DNA of 64,000 nt from Paenibacillus sophorae (GCF_018966525.1 NZ_CP076607.1:4836001-4900000), one strand, 5' to 3'; counted from the first letter of the stretch, positions 43,747 to 52,779 are shown. The notes: a model not told the origin generated them from the sequence alone. Program-made: numbers and translations.

Positions 43747-43872
43747 CTAGAGCCAACAGGCTTTAAGGATAATAACAAGCAGGATGAATAGAACCAGAAT
43801 CGCTCCCGTCGAATTACAAGGATACATTGGTCCATAATTTGCTCCACCAACACCGCCACAATCAGCACCCAT
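43747..43872 (-). CDS. YjcZ-like sporulation peptide (41 residues)
   Basis: A 41-codon gene with GGAGG 9 bases upstream. It starts MGADCGGVGGANYG and ends with a membrane helix (AILVLFILLVIILKACW). Gly-rich starts followed by 'LVLFILLVII' are typical of YjcZ-type small spore-associated proteins. Confidence 0.72.
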   Translation of the reverse strand: MGADCGGVGGANYGPMYPCNSTGAILVLFILLVIILKACWL

Positions 43873-43966
43873 GATCGAAAACCTCCTCTGCAATTGAATA
43901 CAACACAGAATATGTCACAGGAAAGTATAACGTATGGGCCAAATGGAAATGATCTCTTGAGACATC

Positions 43967-44431
43967 CTATTTATTTTTGGCGTACAGCCAGTTGTAATAA
44001 CCTGCATGTTTAATCTCGTCCGTCATAATCTCGAATATCCAATCTCGGTACTGGGGATTGATATGCAGATAGATCGTACGGTATTTTTCAAAAGCTTTTA
44101 ACTCGCCTAACAAAGCCTTTTCAATCCCCTCCAGATAGCTGGCGGGCAGTTGTTCTGAAGCTTTGTCCGATGGGGCAGGAGCCTTACCCGTTAATTGGGT
44201 ATATAAGGTTCTGAACATGGCCCTGTGCTTTCTCTCATCATCACGAATGCCTGTAATAACCTCTTTCTGCTGCTGAGTAGGCGCAAGCTTGATGAGAAAA
44301 TCATAAAACAATTCATCGTTCCGTTCCCCTTGAATGGATTGCTCGATAAGCCCAATCACCATATCGCTGTTACGATGGTACGACCAGTTGGCTAACGCAT
44401 GCTGGGGAATAACATAAGGTTGATAATACAT
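43967..44431 (-). CDS. Ferritin-like/rubrerythrin-type protein
   Basis: The 154-residue four-helix protein shows the paired metal motifs of ferritin-like domains: a Glu in QSIQGERNDELFYDFL, then RDDERKHRAMF (ExxH). The second half has GELKAFEKYRTIYL and DEIKHAGYYN (ExxH). It would bind two irons. Common in spore-formers; substrate unknown. Confidence 0.82.
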   Translation of the reverse strand: MYYQPYVIPQHALANWSYHRNSDMVIGLIEQSIQGERNDELFYDFLIKLAPTQQQKEVITGIRDDERKHRAMFRTLYTQLTGKAPAPSDKASEQLPASYLEGIEKALLGELKAFEKYRTIYLHINPQYRDWIFEIMTDEIKHAGYYNWLYAKNK

Positions 44432-44539
44432 AACGGGATGACACCGCCTTAACTGAGGTTTGAACCACTTCGTTTACAGGGTATTCACCCATAGACCTGA
44501 AAGTGCCTAATGCCCGCCCATTAATGTATTCAGAAAAAA

Positions 44540-44570
44540 AGGCCAACCAGCAATCTCTGGTTGACCTTAA
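44540..44570 (-). terminator. Terminator after the YmaF-like gene
   Basis: AAGGTCAACCAG and CTGGTTGGCCTT arms with a T-run on the minus strand. Confidence 0.55.
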
Positions 44571-44595
44571 GCATACAAAATGCAAGCTAAAAAAA

Positions 44596-44958
44596 TTAAA
44601 CAAGAGGCGATTCAATCAATGTTGCGAAATTGAACTGGTGTGTATGACCATCGTTTAATGTAGTTCGGCCTGTTACAAAGTGCACGTGTTTGCCATTTCC
44701 GACTGGAATAGCCGGTCCCGTTCTAATTCTTCTCAGATTATGAAAATGGTCCAGAAAATCCGTTCTTTCGAGATCAATTTCATGGACATGAGTACTTCCT
44801 ACCCGAATCGCCTGTCCTGTAACGCCTGCAAAGCGGTGGTTATGCCGATCTGCGCCTGCCTCAGCCAGTTTAGTGCTGCCTTCAAATTCATGTACATGTC
44901 TCTGTGCTTGTCTGGGAGATACTGCTTTCTTCACTACTGTAGCCCGTTTCTTCTGCAT
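44596..44958 (-). CDS. YmaF family protein
   Basis: The 120-residue protein is built from His-rich repeats typical of YmaF: RHVHEFEGST, DRHNHRFAGVTG, STHVHEIDLE, KHVHFVTGRT and GHTHQFNFAT. These could bind metal. The second ATG fits the GGAGG spacing; the first is one base from it. Confidence 0.87.
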   Translation of the reverse strand: MQKKRATVVKKAVSPRQAQRHVHEFEGSTKLAEAGADRHNHRFAGVTGQAIRVGSTHVHEIDLERTDFLDHFHNLRRIRTGPAIPVGNGKHVHFVTGRTTLNDGHTHQFNFATLIESPLV

Positions 44959-45062
44959 CCGCTGCATGCCTCCTTAAGATTATGCGATATCACCACATCC
45001 TATTAAGGCAAACATAGATAGGTGCTGGGCTGATTCCGAACTATCTTTGGCGTCATTTCCGT

Positions 45063-45320
45063 TTATCGTCTTCGGTAGCCGTCACTGCGGGCAATCGCGA
45101 AAAAAATAAGCAGCGCCACTATTGCACCGACAATCGACGGTACGACATAAAATCCTCCTACGACCGGTCCACGATTCCCAAGCAGTTCTGTACCCAACCA
45201 AGATCCAACGAACCCGGCCACGATATTACCGACTAAGCCTCCCGGCACGTCTCTGCCAATCAGGTTGCCGCTTAACCAACCAATCAGTCCGCCAATAATT
45301 AATACCCAGAGCAGATCCAT
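45063..45320 (-). CDS. GlsB/YeaQ/YmgE family stress membrane protein
   Basis: The 85-residue protein has three helices with the family's glycine zippers (GGLIGWLSGNLIG, GLVGNIVAGFVGSWLG, PSIVGAIVALLIFFAI). It is a transglycosylase-associated-type stress protein of the cell membrane. GAAAGGGGGGCG lies upstream. Confidence 0.92.
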   Translation of the reverse strand: MDLLWVLIIGGLIGWLSGNLIGRDVPGGLVGNIVAGFVGSWLGTELLGNRGPVVGGFYVVPSIVGAIVALLIFFAIARSDGYRRR

Positions 45321-45378
45321 TCAGTCGCCCCCCTTTCAATGTTCAAGGTATGTTTGGGGCTGGAATAGGTGACCCGAT

Positions 45379-46263
45379 TTAGGAATGTGACAGGGTAGTA
45401 CTAATTAATCGGTTCAACTGGCTGACATAAGTGCCCAGTTCATTCTCTTTGGCCAAATCGTTTAAAAGAGCATTCAGCAAAAACTGTCTTGGTTTCTCAC
45501 TCTCCCCCTCCTCCTTCAATAATAAAAGCACTTCCCGCAGTTCACTTTTTCTCGAATTTGACACGTTGATTTCCTGAATGGTAGACAGCAAGACTTCGTA
45601 CAGCAAGGCTTTGCGTTCCGCAATCGAAAACTCCTCTTGGTCGTCCAACACGAAATCGCCCATTAATGAATCGGACAAAATAGACGGTGAAGTACTTTTT
45701 TTCAATCCTTCAACCAAGCTATCCATTTGTTCCGCAATGAACACGGTAAGTTCTCCATACGACAAGGGCTTGTTGCCAAAGAACATCAAATAGTTGTATT
45801 CCCTTAACGCACCGGAGAACAGAGCCGCTAAATCCCAAGCATGATCTTTAACATCCGATCCGTAATATCGCATTAATAGATCCCGATAATATGCCAACAA
45901 TTTCCTCATAAATTTATCAATATAGGACCGGATTTTGCTGCTATCAAAAGGGGCCAATTCCATGTTGTCATTTGATCCATAATTCATATAATTACGGATT
46001 TGATAGTCGATTTCGGCGATGAACCTGTTTCTTGGCGTCAAGCCCGGATTCTGCGTTATATGGTCAATCTCTTGCGACATTTGTTGATGCCGTTCATCCA
46101 GAATATGGATATACAAATCTTCTTTTGAAGGAAAAAACTTATATATCGTTCCTTTAGCGATGCTGCAATCGTCCGCTATATCTTGTATGGAAGTTGATTG
46201 ATATCCTTTTTTAGAAAATAAACGGATAGCCGATTGCATAATTTTATTTTTCGTAAGACTCAT
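45379..46263 (-). CDS. TetR family transcriptional regulator (long form)
   Basis: The 294-residue protein has a TetR helix-turn-helix (MQSAIRLFSKKGYQSTSIQD, then IADDCSIAKGTIYKFFPSKE) and an unusually long C-terminal region (about 230 residues instead of 130-150). This region is probably a ligand domain plus extra helices. The ATG with AGGAGG upstream is preferred to an earlier one. It is divergent from the DUF1684 gene, and an operator-like palindrome lies in between. Confidence 0.87.
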   Translation of the reverse strand: MSLTKNKIMQSAIRLFSKKGYQSTSIQDIADDCSIAKGTIYKFFPSKEDLYIHILDERHQQMSQEIDHITQNPGLTPRNRFIAEIDYQIRNYMNYGSNDNMELAPFDSSKIRSYIDKFMRKLLAYYRDLLMRYYGSDVKDHAWDLAALFSGALREYNYLMFFGNKPLSYGELTVFIAEQMDSLVEGLKKSTSPSILSDSLMGDFVLDDQEEFSIAERKALLYEVLLSTIQEINVSNSRKSELREVLLLLKEEGESEKPRQFLLNALLNDLAKENELGTYVSQLNRLISTTLSHS

Positions 46264-46289
46264 TGCCTGCCTCCTGCAAAAATAATGTT

Positions 46290-46301
46290 TGACACGCGTC
46301 A
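46290..46301. promoter_or_regulatory. Palindrome between divergent genes
   Basis: TGACACGCGTCA (one mismatched pair) lies 27 bases before the TetR gene start and 116 before the DUF1684 gene. It is a candidate TetR operator. Confidence 0.4.
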
Positions 46302-46416
46302 TTTAAGGTGCTAAAAATAAAGCTACAGAGTCGTGACTCATTGGTTTTTTAAAAAACCACATGTTCAAGTATCTCTCAAGCAGGGATCATAAATCAAATC
46401 TGAAAGGATGAAAAGA

Positions 46417-47205
46417 ATGAAACATTATGAAACTTGGCGTTCCGAACGCATCAATTCTCTGATTGGTCCACAAGGAATTTTGGCGGAGATCAATCGCTAC
46501 TTCATTAGTGAATCCTGCTCGCTTGCAGAAATCCCCGGCACTTGGTCTCCGGCCTCCGAGCCGCAGCAGGGACTGTTGTTGTCCTCCTCTGCTGATGACA
46601 AAATTGAGGTAGACGGCAAAATAGTGGACGGCACCGTTTTAGTGACTCCATCATCCGCTATTCGTTATACCGACCGGCTCACAGCTACAGTCATTACTCC
46701 TGACGGAATCAATTACGGCATCCGTATTTGGGATTCAGACTCTGCTGCAATCCGGAAGTTTGACGGCATCTCCTCCTATCCCTATAACCCGGAGTGGGTT
46801 GTGAAAGCGGAGTACTTGCCTTCCAGCGCAAGCAGAACTGTATCCTTCGAGCTGTTTAATCAACAGGGCTTAACTCAAGAATTGCCCTCCCCAGGGGACA
46901 TCAGATTTCAAATAAACGGGGAGAGCTATGAACTCGTTACGTATGCATTTTTCAATCAAATCGTTCTTACTTTCAAGGATTTAACGAATGGCCGTCAAAC
47001 CTATGAGGCATTGCGTTTTCTGTTAATTCAACCCGAAGCGGATGGAACTGTCGTTCTTGATTTCAATTACGCCTTTCTGCCCCCCTGCGCCTTCAATCAG
47101 TCTCCGTTGTTTCCTTGCCCGCTCCCTCCGGCTCAGAATCGACTTCATTTCCCGATTGAAGCCGGCGAGCGGGAGCCTTTGTTCAAAGATAACCAAAAGG
47201 CTTGA
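46417..47205 (+). CDS. DUF1684 domain protein
   Basis: The 262-residue protein follows the DUF1684 pattern: a helical start (YETWRSERINSLIGPQGIL), a beta-rich core, and the conserved C-terminus NYAFLPPCAFN...CPLPPAQNRLHFPIEAGE. Function unknown. The second ATG is chosen because AAAGG touches the first. Confidence 0.85.
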   Translation: MKHYETWRSERINSLIGPQGILAEINRYFISESCSLAEIPGTWSPASEPQQGLLLSSSADDKIEVDGKIVDGTVLVTPSSAIRYTDRLTATVITPDGINYGIRIWDSDSAAIRKFDGISSYPYNPEWVVKAEYLPSSASRTVSFELFNQQGLTQELPSPGDIRFQINGESYELVTYAFFNQIVLTFKDLTNGRQTYEALRFLLIQPEADGTVVLDFNYAFLPPCAFNQSPLFPCPLPPAQNRLHFPIEAGEREPLFKDNQKA

Positions 47206-47360
47206 ATATACTGTTGCCATCATCCCTAAGTTTACCGCATTAACCTTACTCTGTCCTAATCGCCCTACACACAAAAAGCTTGGAGCCAGCATAAAGTGTG
47301 GTACAGAAGATGCGCCAATTATCCTTTTTTAAGATAAAGTTTAGGGAGGAAGGGAGAATT

Positions 47361-47669
47361 ATGGCTCCTCTCGGAAAACGCAAAATTTCAAGCTCCAAAA
47401 AGAAAACCACCGCTTCCGCACTTAAGGAAAGTAAAGGGCTTGAATTAGCCGTGGCCGCGCTTTTGTTGACTGGAAAGCTTAAAGTGGATTCCGTGCAATT
47501 GTACACTGACGCTTCTCTATTCATCAGCCTGGTAGGCAAATACAAAAAATTAAGCGATTTAAGCGACAGCAATGTCGAGAAGCTGGTCAACTTCATGAAT
47601 GATAACGGCGGCTTAACATTGAACGATCTTATGGAAGCATTAAAAAAGAAAACCGGGAACAACAAATAA
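47361..47669 (+). CDS. Hypothetical basic protein (102 residues)
   Basis: Basic N-terminus (GKRKISSSKKKTTASALK), then helices (LELAVAALLLTGKLK) and an acidic/Asn-rich end. GGGAGGAAGGGAG upstream. Not recognised; it precedes a tiny membrane peptide gene, and both may be spore-related. Confidence 0.65.
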   Translation: MAPLGKRKISSSKKKTTASALKESKGLELAVAALLLTGKLKVDSVQLYTDASLFISLVGKYKKLSDLSDSNVEKLVNFMNDNGGLTLNDLMEALKKKTGNNK

Positions 47670-47694
47670 TCTCACGAAAAAGGTGGGCAACCTA

Positions 47695-47814
47695 ATGAGC
47701 GGCTTTGACGGAGAAAGTTTTGCCGGAAACATTCTTCTTATTATCGTTATTGCTTTGCTTATTTTTGGATCAACGGATATCGAGGATTTAACCGGCGCTC
47801 CGTCTTCATCCTGA
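47695..47814 (+). CDS. Tiny membrane peptide (39 residues)
   Basis: A 39-codon gene (start MSGFDGESFAGNILLIIVI, end APSSS) with AAAGGTGGG 8 bases upstream. One membrane helix follows a Gly/Phe start. This resembles YjcZ/YczJ-type spore peptides. Confidence 0.65.
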   Translation: MSGFDGESFAGNILLIIVIALLIFGSTDIEDLTGAPSSS

Positions 47815-47861
47815 ATGGATTGCGGTAATCCTTCCGGACAACCGGTACGGCTAAAATGCCA

Positions 47862-47900
47862 AATAACCCCGACAGGCATGATTGGTCTGACGGGGTTATT
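47862..47900. terminator. Bidirectional terminator
   Basis: AATAACCCCG and CGGGGTTATT form a 10-bp perfect stem between convergent genes. Confidence 0.75.
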
Positions 47901-47906
47901 GTCTTA

Positions 47907-48359
47907 CTAGACACCATCCCAATTCCAAAGCCCCTGTCTTCCCTTGGCCGGAATTGGCTCCGGCAGCCGCTGAACGTCCGCCAGCTCCCAGGCAAAGCGG
48001 CCGTCACTGTAATCGCCGAAAAGTTGTTCGTTGCTTAGGTAATCTCCCCATGTTCGAAGCTGATGGGTGCCTTCCAGCGAAATCAATCCGTTCTCGCCAT
48101 AAGGCCGCGTCACTCGGTAACATTCCTTCAGCCGGCACACCGCCACGACGGAACCGGTTGGCAGGTTATCTGCCGTGTAGCCATGCTTGGCAAGGACGCT
48201 CTTAAAGGGCTCACGCTGGCAAATCTCCTTATCGATCTTCTTGCCGGCGTGGATAGCGAGCTGGCCGCGGTTCTTAGTCTTCCAGCTGCGCGTTTCAAAC
48301 TTCTTTTCGCCGAGAGCGATCAGGGTCGCCCAGGGTTGAAGAATGGTAATGCAACGCAT
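47907..48359 (-). CDS. ASCH domain protein
   Basis: The 150-residue protein opens CITILQPWATLIALGEKKFE and TRSWKTKNRGQLAIHAGKK, the ASCH/PUA-like RNA- or nucleotide-binding pattern. RFAWELADVQRLPEPIPAKG follows near the end. It probably binds or hydrolyses modified nucleosides or RNA. GAGGAGG precedes the ATG. Confidence 0.88.
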   Translation of the reverse strand: MRCITILQPWATLIALGEKKFETRSWKTKNRGQLAIHAGKKIDKEICQREPFKSVLAKHGYTADNLPTGSVVAVCRLKECYRVTRPYGENGLISLEGTHQLRTWGDYLSNEQLFGDYSDGRFAWELADVQRLPEPIPAKGRQGLWNWDGV

Positions 48360-48541
48360 GAATTTTTCCTCCTCTATGGTAAAATGAAAGCAGTAACTAT
48401 AATTCATATAGGGCGAGACAATGAACGATTTCGCTTACATAAACGGTGTTCTTCATGGTGACGGTTGGTGCAAACGTACTTCATTTGAGAGTAACATTCC
48501 TGAAAGTATCCCGTATTTATTACAAAGGGGATGATTTAAAG

Positions 48542-48766
48542 TTGTTCTTTGCCGTTTTCCTTATTATTCTCGGACTTCTAATAATCGCGTTGGGCATATT
48601 TGCTATTAGTAAGCCAACTTTCGGCTGGTCTTTAAGCGAAGGCTGGAAAGTAAAAGGCGACTCTGAACCCAGCGATGCCTATATAGGCTCAATAAAGTTT
48701 GGCGGAGCAGTTTCTATAATGCTGGGCTCATTAATATTAATAGGTGGTATTCTAAACACACTATAA
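48542..48766 (+). CDS. DUF6199-like small membrane protein
   Basis: The 74-residue protein has two helices around a polar loop. That loop (SKPTFGWSLSEGWKVKGDSE, then SDAYIGSIKFGG) matches the DUF6199 pattern. The TTG start follows AAAGGGG by 12 bases; a longer frame lacks a site. Confidence 0.7.
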   Translation: MFFAVFLIILGLLIIALGIFAISKPTFGWSLSEGWKVKGDSEPSDAYIGSIKFGGAVSIMLGSLILIGGILNTL

Positions 48767-48789
48767 TTACCATTGTCTTCTTCAAAAGA

Positions 48790-48836
48790 GGGACTCGCCC
48801 CCCGGCCAATCGGTTATGAGCCGACCGCTCTAACCA
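48790..48836 (-). pseudogene. Fragment of tRNA-Ile(CAU), left end of a decayed element
   Basis: A 31-base stretch (48806-48836) is identical to 49836-49866 in the intact tRNA. The T-arm side (GAGGGACTCG) also matches with small changes. The D-arm and 5' acceptor are missing. It is read as a displaced 3' half left by an insertion. Confidence 0.75.
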
Positions 48837-48945
48837 AGCAATGATGGTTAATTATTCTCTTTTTCAGCAATATTGTTCACTTGTGTACGATCAGTTTTGT
48901 GAATAGTAAAAAAGCCCACCAGCCGAAGCCAGTGCGCATTTAGAT

Positions 48946-49224
48946 CTACTCTTTCGTCTTCCCGCACCGATTATTAAACACCAGCTCAAAGAGCCCCGTT
49001 GCAGACAGCCCCGCCAGCGCCCCTGACCACAACCGCAGCACCAACTCCATGTCCGTAAAAGGGTACGCCACCGCGCCGACCAGCAGACCGATGCCGACGC
49101 CGATCAGTGGGATGATGTTTTTTGGCAGGTTGACCGTTGTCTTAACCAATTGTACTGCCGCTAATACAAAGACGGAAAGTAGAGATGCAAACATAAGAAC
49201 TTCTGATAAATTTTGATTTTCCAT
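48946..49224 (-). CDS. Phage holin (r1t/A118-like)
   Basis: The 92-residue protein has three helices. The last segment, SGALAGLSATGLFELVFNN, is typical of the r1t/A118 holin family, followed by a short charged tail (RCGKTKE). In a phage it would form the lysis pore. No endolysin is nearby, so this is a leftover of a prophage. Confidence 0.72.
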   Translation of the reverse strand: MENQNLSEVLMFASLLSVFVLAAVQLVKTTVNLPKNIIPLIGVGIGLLVGAVAYPFTDMELVLRLWSGALAGLSATGLFELVFNNRCGKTKE

Positions 49225-49468
49225 AATCCTTCATCCTCACATTCTTAATACTCTATAAGGTATTCCAGCAGACCGCCGTAAGTGATCGTAAGTGATCAGC
49301 AGTGTAATTGTAATATGACAACGCCAAGCCAACTTTAAGCCCACCTAGTACGATACCGAGAAGACCATAATCGAGTAGGCATTATTCCGGCACTGGGTAA
49401 AGTAAGCTTTAGGCACTTACGCCGGATATCATGAGTAAAGTTTAGAAGCGTAGCAAGGTTAACGCGAA

Positions 49469-49696
49469 TGGACAGTTGAGGAATTTACGAGGTTCCTGGA
49501 ATCTTCGAAAGACCATGTTCATTACATCGTGTTTTCCTTGGCAGTGTATACGTGGATGCGGCGTGGAGAAATTCTAGGACTTCGCTGGGTGTATCGACTT
49601 TGAACGTTTATAAGGCAGAATACGGGTGATGCTTACGAAGATAATGATCTCGTTTGTTGCTATCCTGGCGGAGGGTATATCAAGCCTAACTCCCGT
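49469..49696 (+). pseudogene. Fragment of a tyrosine integrase
   Basis: One frame reads WTVEEFTRFLESSKDHVHYI, then YTWMRRGEILGLRW, the catalytic Arg motif, then a stop. It resumes with DNDLVCCYPGGGYIKPNS, the region before HxxR. The active-site end is gone. Confidence 0.75.
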
Positions 49697-49715
49697 TAGC
49701 AAATCCGTTAGCAAA
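49695..49715. repeat. Third pair of GTTAGCAAA repeats
   Basis: GTTAGCAAA at 49695 and 49707, with the same pairing as at the ends of the 15.5-kb element. Confidence 0.6.
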
Positions 49716-49808
49716 TCGCTTGATCCGGTCTTTCCCACCGTCTTTACTTTCCATTGAAAAAATCCCAAGACAGCAAAAAACCCTTGCTGCGCAAGGGTTT
49801 TATCAAAG

Positions 49809-49882
49809 TGGGCCCTGAGGGACTCGAACCCCCGACCAATCGGTTATGAGCCGACCGCTCTAACCAACTGAGCTAAGGGCCC
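49809..49882 (-). tRNA. tRNA with CAU anticodon, probably tRNA-Ile2
   Basis: A 74-nt cloverleaf with acceptor GGGCCCT/AGGGCCC, D-arm AGCTCAGTTGGTTAGAGC and anticodon loop CTCATAA. The sequence is closer to lysidine-type tRNA-Ile(CAU) than to elongator tRNA-Met. CCA is not encoded. Confidence 0.92.
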
Positions 49883-49925
49883 TGATCAAAATATCCGAAA
49901 TAATGGCTGATTGAACTTTAGGTGA

Positions 49926-50006
<81 letters not shown>

Positions 50007-50087
50007 TCAGTAATCATATTCAAACAGCGACAATAAATAGTATACAATATAACATAGTGTTAAGTCAAGAAGCTGCCGACCATTTTT

Positions 50088-50252
50088 TCAGGGAAGAAAC
50101 CGAACCCCATATTTTCCTCTGCGTGAACGATAAATTTCTACAAACCGCGGATCATGGTAGCCGTAAATCCAGCCGTCCTGTTCGAGCCGCTTGGCCAGAC
50201 AGCCCGCTTGAAATTTTGTTCTGAACAGCCTCGCAAAATATACCCAGTTCAT
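50088..50252 (-). CDS. Small hypothetical protein (54 residues)
   Basis: Start MNWVYFARLFRTKFQAGCLA, then WIYGYHDPRFVEIYRSRRG. GGGAGAAG upstream. Basic and aromatic; not recognised. Confidence 0.5.
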   Translation of the reverse strand: MNWVYFARLFRTKFQAGCLAKRLEQDGWIYGYHDPRFVEIYRSRRGKYGVRFLP

Positions 50253-50376
50253 GCTGCAATCTTCTCCCTATTATAAAATGATCAAGCCCACCTTCTCCGT
50301 TAGCTTGCCCATATTTACAAAAAACTTGCGGCATCCGGATGATTGATCCGAATACCGCAAATGCAGCATTTGCATC

Positions 50377-51351
50377 TTATGCCGTTACCGAATTCGTTTG
50401 AAGCGACAGATACGCCACTTCCGCAGGCGTCAGCTTAAGATCGAGCACCTTCAAGGTCGAGAGGTACTCCTTGACGTTTCTCGGGCCAGCGACGGCAGCT
50501 ACAGGGAAGCCTTGGCTAAGCACATACGCCAGCGCAACGTTGATCGGCTCCACATCCTGGCCTTTCTCGGCGGCAAGGATGTTGCAGCGGTGCAGCTTCT
50601 CGAAGTTCTCATCGTTGAAATAAGCGGCGATGATGTCTGCAGGAGCGGTTCCGTCCGTCGGGTAAATATCGGCAAAGAATCCGGCAGCCTGGGAAGCCCA
50701 GGAAATCAGGAAGACATCCTTGCCTTCATGCCAACGCGCATAAGCATCGTCCGCATACACGGCTCCCACCCAGCGGGGGGTGTCAACCCGTGCAAGGCTG
50801 TAGGACGGATTATTCACGGAAATGCCCTGGTAGCCTTTGGCCTCACAATAGGCCATTGACTCTTCAATCCGCTCAATACTCCAGTTGCTGACTCCGTACG
50901 CCTTAATTTTACCTTCCTTGTGATGCTGCTCCAGACGGTCCATCAGATCCCCGACAGGCACGGTGACATCATCGCGGTGAAGAAGATACATATCAAAATA
51001 TTCAAGCTGCATGTTGTTCAGACTGTATTCCAAATCTTCCGTAATGCATTCCGGCTTCACCCGGCTTACTTCCGGGTAGTGTACATTATTCTCGTCCACG
51101 TAGTGGTGGCCAGCCTTGTTGATCAACACCAGCTCCTCGCGCTTCCCGGTGCTTTTAATCCAGTCGGCGACCACACGCTCGCTTTTGCCTACACCGTAAA
51201 AGCGTCCGGTATCCAGAACGTTGCCGCCGGAAGCGACATAGGCCTCCATCAATTCATTAACCTGCTCCGCAGGAGCCAAATTGAACCATCCAGTTCCAAG
51301 GATAATTTCAGAGACAGGTTTATCCAGACCTTTGACTTGATAGTATTTCAT
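50377..51351 (-). CDS. Aldo/keto reductase
   Basis: The 324-residue NADPH-dependent oxidoreductase has the AKR tetrad: Asp in NVLDTGRFYG with the Tyr four to five residues on, Lys in LINKAGH, and His in YLLHRDD. GVSNWSIERI and a C-terminal VAGPRNVKEY cofactor site follow. AGGAG precedes the ATG. It follows the MFS gene by 34 bases on the same strand, so both probably act on one sugar or polyol. Confidence 0.9.
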   Translation of the reverse strand: MKYYQVKGLDKPVSEIILGTGWFNLAPAEQVNELMEAYVASGGNVLDTGRFYGVGKSERVVADWIKSTGKREELVLINKAGHHYVDENNVHYPEVSRVKPECITEDLEYSLNNMQLEYFDMYLLHRDDVTVPVGDLMDRLEQHHKEGKIKAYGVSNWSIERIEESMAYCEAKGYQGISVNNPSYSLARVDTPRWVGAVYADDAYARWHEGKDVFLISWASQAAGFFADIYPTDGTAPADIIAAYFNDENFEKLHRCNILAAEKGQDVEPINVALAYVLSQGFPVAAVAGPRNVKEYLSTLKVLDLKLTPAEVAYLSLQTNSVTA

Positions 51352-51385
51352 TTGGGCCTCTCCTTTAGATAGTGATTTAAGCGAA

Positions 51386-52585
51386 TTAAGCTGCTTTTTG
51401 CATGTTATGGGTCTTGAACACTTTTCTGTAGCGGATCAGCACAATAACAGCCAGAATGACACCAACTGCAGTATTAGCCATATTGAATACCAAAACGTTC
51501 TTAATATTGGATTCGGCCAGTCTTCCCGTCACAACCGGGCAAACGAAGGTTGCCAAGCTGCACAAGGTGTAGACAGAGCCAGTAATTTTGCCTTTGCTCG
51601 ACGGGAACAGTTCAGCCATAGTGGTAAGCGCGAGCTGCAGAACTCCGCCGGCTGCGGTAAAGCCGATTACGAACGCCGAGAAAACGGCGATAGCCGGAGT
51701 CGGGTTCGCCCAGAGCAGGAATAGGCAAGCCAGTGAAATCAAAGGATAAATCAAAATGAAAGTAGCGGGTTTGACCCATTTTTTCACCAGAACGGCCGTA
51801 ATAAATACGGCAACCAGCGATCCGATACTGTAATAGCTGATCAACTGACGCGAAGCGTTCGCTGCCATACCGGCAGCCTCCTGTCCGTACGTAGGCAGCC
51901 AAACCGAAATGATGAAGAAGGTAGCTGTAGAGGTAAAGCCGATCAAGATCAGGGCCAGGCCCTCAATCCAGAAATTCGCTTTAACGGTTTCCTCTCCACC
52001 GGCAGCGGCGGCCGGCTTCGCGACGTTCATTGGGGGATATTTTTGCCGGAGAACGAAAATACCGTTGATAAGAAGAGCCCCGATACAAACATAGAAGGTG
52101 TAACCGAAGTACAGGTTGTTGCTAACGACAAAGCTGATCATCAGCGGCAAAGAGAACTGGCCAAGCGCTACAAACGCTTTGATGATAATGTTCGCCGTTC
52201 CGGTCGCGTTAGGGAAGGTTTCCATAAGCGCCGGGTAGGTGCCGGAATCCAGGAAGGAGTTCGCGATACCCGCGATTACCGCGAATATAAACGCGACCGC
52301 AACATTGGGACTAAATAGAATCCCCGCAAAAAAAACCACATATCCTGCAATGCCCAAAAGTACAAACGGTTTGCGTCCGAAACGGTCGGATAAGACCCCG
52401 GAAATAAACAGTACCAGCAGTTTCCCGATTCCAAGACCGGAAATGACGTAAGCGACCCCCGCTTTGTCCGTGTGAAACTGCCCTGTGAGGAATTCCATGT
52501 TCTGTGCGAGAATGATTGCGCTAATTCCCTGAATGATGTAGTTGATATACAGGGAGATGGCAGCGGGCATATACTTGTTCTTCAT
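51386..52585 (-). CDS. MFS transporter
   Basis: The 399-residue protein has twelve helices and the MFS motif SGVLSDRFGRKPFVLLG after helix 2. The second half has a KGKITGSVYTLCSLATF loop. It is a sugar/organic-anion-type symporter without a clear substrate. The ATG with GAGG upstream is used; the frame is open seven codons further. It forms an operon with the aldo/keto reductase. Confidence 0.88.
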   Translation of the reverse strand: MKNKYMPAAISLYINYIIQGISAIILAQNMEFLTGQFHTDKAGVAYVISGLGIGKLLVLFISGVLSDRFGRKPFVLLGIAGYVVFFAGILFSPNVAVAFIFAVIAGIANSFLDSGTYPALMETFPNATGTANIIIKAFVALGQFSLPLMISFVVSNNLYFGYTFYVCIGALLINGIFVLRQKYPPMNVAKPAAAAGGEETVKANFWIEGLALILIGFTSTATFFIISVWLPTYGQEAAGMAANASRQLISYYSIGSLVAVFITAVLVKKWVKPATFILIYPLISLACLFLLWANPTPAIAVFSAFVIGFTAAGGVLQLALTTMAELFPSSKGKITGSVYTLCSLATFVCPVVTGRLAESNIKNVLVFNMANTAVGVILAVIVLIRYRKVFKTHNMQKAA

Positions 52586-52739
52586 GATCCAAACCTCATT
52601 TCTCATTAGTGAAACAATTCACTTGTATGAGTTAATTATAAAAGGAGAAGAATCAAGTACACTAATGGTTTTTTAGGGGGTTATTCATAGATAATTTTTA
52701 TATAATTTAGATATTTTCGTCTGATTCAAGAAGTAAAAA

Positions 52740-52768
52740 CAAAAACCGCCCTGCAATCGGACGGTTTC
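52740..52768 (-). terminator. Terminator of the pyr operon
   Basis: AAACCGTCC and GGGCGGTTT arms with a T-run on the minus strand, 12 bases after pyrE. Confidence 0.75.
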
Positions 52769-52779
52769 TTCAAAATTAA

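Larger units (their letters stand above)
48790..49882. mobile_element. Remnant (about 1.1 kb) of an element at tRNA-Ile(CAU)
   Basis: The remnant lies between the tRNA fragment and the intact tRNA. It holds a holin-like gene, an integrase fragment and a pair of GTTAGCAAA repeats. Almost all of the element has been lost by deletion. Confidence 0.7.
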
